A stretch of 64,000 bases of DNA, from contig NZ_CP043627.1 of NCBI RefSeq assembly GCF_016804325.1, positions 2,679,001 to 2,743,000 on the forward strand, given 5' to 3'. This document shows positions 61,999-64,000 of this stretch, one piece after another (the first letter of the stretch is position 1; every line of letters begins with the position of its first letter). Both the position numbers and the translations under genes were made by a program. The notes beneath the pieces are model-generated. The model saw only the letters and a program-made list of their open reading frames with translations. It did no database searches and was not told the DNA's origin. The DNA comes from Methylobacterium aquaticum (lineage in GTDB: Bacteria > Pseudomonadota > Alphaproteobacteria > Rhizobiales > Beijerinckiaceae).

Positions 61999-62438
61999 GA
62001 CGAGGACCGCTGGTAATCGCTTCGGAAGACGTTACATTCTTTGTTCTGACATCGCTAAAATTCAATTAAAAAACCGGCATCCCGCAATCCGGACGCGACA
62101 AAGATCAATCCAAGTCATGGCCACAGAAGATCGCCGGACGGGATGGATCGGCGGGCGGCGACGCTGCGGCAGACGAAAGTCGAGATGACGACCCCGGCGG
62201 TCGTACGGGACCGGCACGGCGCCGCGCTGCCGCCGATCCGTCGCGATGCCCCGGGCGCGGCGCCTCGGCCCGCGGCGCCTCCTCCTTTGGGCTGTCCGAC
62301 TTTGGGCTGTCCGACCTTTCGCCACTGGATTTCCGCCCCCGTCCCGTGCGACCCCCGGGGACCCCGGCCGGGATTGCGGCGCCGCGCGCGCCCGGTCTCC
62401 CTCGGCCGCGGCACGAGAATCGACCGGGAGCGACGCCG
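61999..62438. other. Divergent intergenic region with 15-bp repeat
   Basis: About 440 bases between chemoreceptor and MaoC genes. AT-rich 62035-62085 (ttacattctttgttctgac, aaaattcaattaaaaa) likely holds the chemoreceptor promoter. A two-unit 15-bp repeat (tttgggctgtccgac) lies at 62286-62315. No gene supported. Confidence 0.5.
62286..62315. repeat. 15-bp tandem repeat
   Basis: Two identical 15-base units (tttgggctgtccgac) 124 bases upstream of the MaoC gene. Confidence 0.75.
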
Positions 62439-62900
62439 ATGATGCCCGAATTGCGCGTGCTGTACTTCGAGGACCTGAGCGTCGGCCTGTCCGAGACGCT
62501 GTCGAAGACCATCGCGGCCTCCGACGTGGTCGGCTTCGCGGAGATCACCGGCGACCGCAACCCGATCCACCTCTCGGAGCATTTCGCCGCCCGCACGCCG
62601 TTCGGCACCCGCATCGCCCACGGCCTCTACACCGCCGGGCTGATCTCGGCGGTGCTCGGCACCCGCCTGCCCGGGCCGGGCGCGATCTACATCAGCCAGA
62701 GCCTCAACTTCCGCGCGCCGGTGCGGATCGGCGACACGGTCGACGTCACCGTGTCGGTGGCCGAACTGGTGCCCGACCGCCGCCGCGCCCGGCTGAGCTG
62801 CATCTGCTCCGTCAACGGCGAGACGGTGCTCGACGGCGAGGCCCTGGTGAAGGTGCCGACCAGGGCCGAATCCGATCCGCTGGCCGCCCGCAAGGGGTGA
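62439..62900 (+). CDS. MaoC-type (R)-enoyl-CoA hydratase
   Basis: 153 aa hot-dog fold protein: FEDLSVGLSETLSKTIAASDVVGFAEITGDRNPIHL contains the catalytic Asp and His of the hydratase 2 motif, and THRIAHGLYTAGLISAVLG-type helix and NFRAPVRIGDTV follow. It hydrates enoyl-CoA in fatty-acid or PHA metabolism. GGAG lies 8 bases before the first of two ATGs. It is followed 16 bases later by the RNA methyltransferase gene. Confidence 0.9.
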   Translation: MMPELRVLYFEDLSVGLSETLSKTIAASDVVGFAEITGDRNPIHLSEHFAARTPFGTRIAHGLYTAGLISAVLGTRLPGPGAIYISQSLNFRAPVRIGDTVDVTVSVAELVPDRRRARLSCICSVNGETVLDGEALVKVPTRAESDPLAARKG

Positions 62901-62916
62901 TGGTATCGGGGGCGCG

Positions 62917-63779
62917 ATGACGCCCATCCCGATCGACGATCCCGACGACCCGCGCCTTGCCGCCTATACGCGGATGCGCGAGCGCGACCTCGTCGGGCGC
63001 GAAGGCCGGTTCATCGCCGAGGGCGAGGTGGTGCTCCGCGTGCTGCTCTCAGGCGCCGCCCGGTTCCGGATCGAATCGGTGCTGCTCTCGCCCGAGCGGC
63101 TCCCGGGGCTCGAACCGGCCCTGGCCCGGCTCGACGCGCCGGTCTACCTCGCCGCCAGGGCCGTGATGGGGGCGGTGGCGGGCTTTCCGATCCATCGCGG
63201 CGTGCTGGCGGTGGGATTGCGCGGGGACGAGCCCGCGCCCGACGCCCTGGTGCCGGCGGGCCCGGCCCTTCTCGTCGGCCTGGTGGGCCTGGCCAACCAC
63301 GACAATGTCGGGGGGATCTTCCGCAATGCCGCCGCCTTCGGGGCCGACGCGGTGCTCCTCGACGGCGAGACCTGCGATCCGCTCTACCGCAAGGCGATCC
63401 GGGTCTCCGCCGGCACGAGCCTGACGGTTCCCTTCGGACGCCTCCCCACCGGAGGCGACCTCCTGGATCTCTGCGCACGCCACGGGCTCACGCCCGTCGC
63501 CCTCTCGCCCCGGGCGAGGACATCACGACCCTGCCGCCCCTGCCCCGCGCGCTCCTGCTGCTCGGCACGGAAGGGCCCGGCCTGCCCGAGGCGCTGATGG
63601 CCCGCGCCCAAAGGGTCGCGATCCCGATGGCGCCGGGGGTCGATTCGCTCAACGTCGCGGTGGCGGGGGCGGTGGCCCTGCACCGGCTCGGCGGGGGGCG
63701 GCTGACTTCCTCGGACACGGTACACGACAGGACGTCTCGTCTGCTGCCCCCGCCCGTCCCGCTCGCGACCTCATCCTGA
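62917..63779 (+). pseudogene. SpoU/TrmH-type RNA 2'-O-methyltransferase, single frameshift
   Basis: The first part shows the N-terminal substrate-binding region and the SPOUT core LLVGLVGLANHDNVGGIFRNAAAFGADAVLL then DPLYRKAIRVSAGTSL. After LTPVALSPR, near 63515, the frame is lost. The rest (LLLGTEGPGLPEALM, then MAPGVDSLNVAVAGAVALHRL, SPOUT motifs 2 and 3) is in another frame. One extra G in the ccccggg run restores about 280 aa. It then reads on into the family B repeat, which provides the stop at 63779. Confidence 0.85.
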
Positions 63780-63914
63780 GGTGCGGGCGATCGAAGATCG
63801 CTGAGCCTCGAAGGAGGGCTCAAGGGATCGCAGCGGCATCTGGCGCCCTCCTTCGAGGTCAGTCGATCTTCGATCGCGTGCGATCTCTGATCGCCAACAC
63901 CTCAGGATGAGGTT
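63765..63914. repeat. Large hairpin repeat, family B (copy 3)
   Basis: Arms cgacctcatcctgaggtg and cacctcaggatgaggt; inner cctcgaaggagggct and agcgccctccttcgagg-type pair. Internal palindromes gcgatcgaagatcgc and cgatcttcgatcg resemble copy 2. The stop codon of the methyltransferase is inside its left arm. The last 85 bases of the window after it carry nothing recognised. Confidence 0.85.
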
Positions 63915-64000
63915 CAGGGTGGGAAGGCCCCAAAGCCGGCAGGATTTGAGCCGCTGTCGTATACAGTGGTCCTCGGGATAAGGCGTTTCGCGCATCGCGC

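Noticed and set aside
63771..63995. 74-codon minus-strand frame at the window end
   Set aside because: It lies mostly within a family B repeat and has no domain resemblance.

Overview
The window reads as chromosomal DNA of a very GC-rich alphaproteobacterium, most likely a Methylobacterium or close relative. The reasons are a GC content around 70 percent with nearly all third codon positions G or C, two DUF6894-type proteins, a complete kdpFABC-DE set, an HWE-family histidine kinase, a C30-carotenoid-like desaturase, and several families of extragenic palindromic repeats. Gene assignments come from reading motifs and family resemblance only; no database search was run.

Layout. 1-10 kb: the end of an alpha/beta hydrolase, a ChaC-type gamma-glutamylcyclotransferase, a PNPOx-like flavoprotein, a cytochrome P450, an unusual membrane-anchored protein with a sigma-70 region 1.1-like domain, a YbdK-type carboxylate-amine ligase and a frameshifted XRE-cupin regulator. 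10-18.5 kb: a minus-strand potassium uptake operon (27-codon ORF, kdpF, kdpA, a 61-codon membrane ORF, kdpB, kdpC, kdpD, kdpE) with two extra tiny membrane proteins. 19-27.6 kb: a PHA-granule-type protein, an O-antigen ligase family protein, a minus-strand cluster of carotenoid desaturase (frameshifted), DUF2141 protein and ABC exporter, then an orphan FbpC-type ATPase. 27.8-34.7 kb: small unknown genes, an RHH protein next to a two-helix membrane protein, a three-gene glycolipid operon (ArnT-like, GT2, LAB_N), PRC-barrel and GlsB-type proteins, lipA and a Coq10/RatA START protein.

34.7-38.0 kb is an AT-richer accessory segment lying between the Coq10-like gene and a tRNA-Pro(GGG). It carries a wrecked tyrosine integrase and several orphan small genes. 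38-46 kb: a DUF1330/XRE/SnoaL operon, a LemA/TPM/TPM operon, an HNH-like protein, a peptide deformylase-like protein lacking its catalytic residues, and a DegP-type protease. 46-48.7 kb holds two toxin-antitoxin pairs (DUF433/DUF5615 and ParD/ParE-like); the second is overlapped by a cupin gene. 48.6-54.7 kb: MBL hydrolase, TatD and metG in one minus-strand operon, then a GH15 enzyme and a DUF6894 protein. 55-64 kb: an NsrR-type regulator, a hybrid HWE kinase, a CDF transporter, a Tat-exported hydrolase, a chemoreceptor, a MaoC dehydratase and a frameshifted SpoU-type RNA methyltransferase.

Two window-wide patterns stand out. Four otherwise well preserved genes are each broken by one missing base in a G or C run, which looks more like consensus error or phase-variable tracts than decay. 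Three repeat elements sit so that the first three bases of the repeat are the stop codon of the adjacent minus-strand gene. I saw no CRISPR array, rRNA, intact transposase or recognisable riboswitch.
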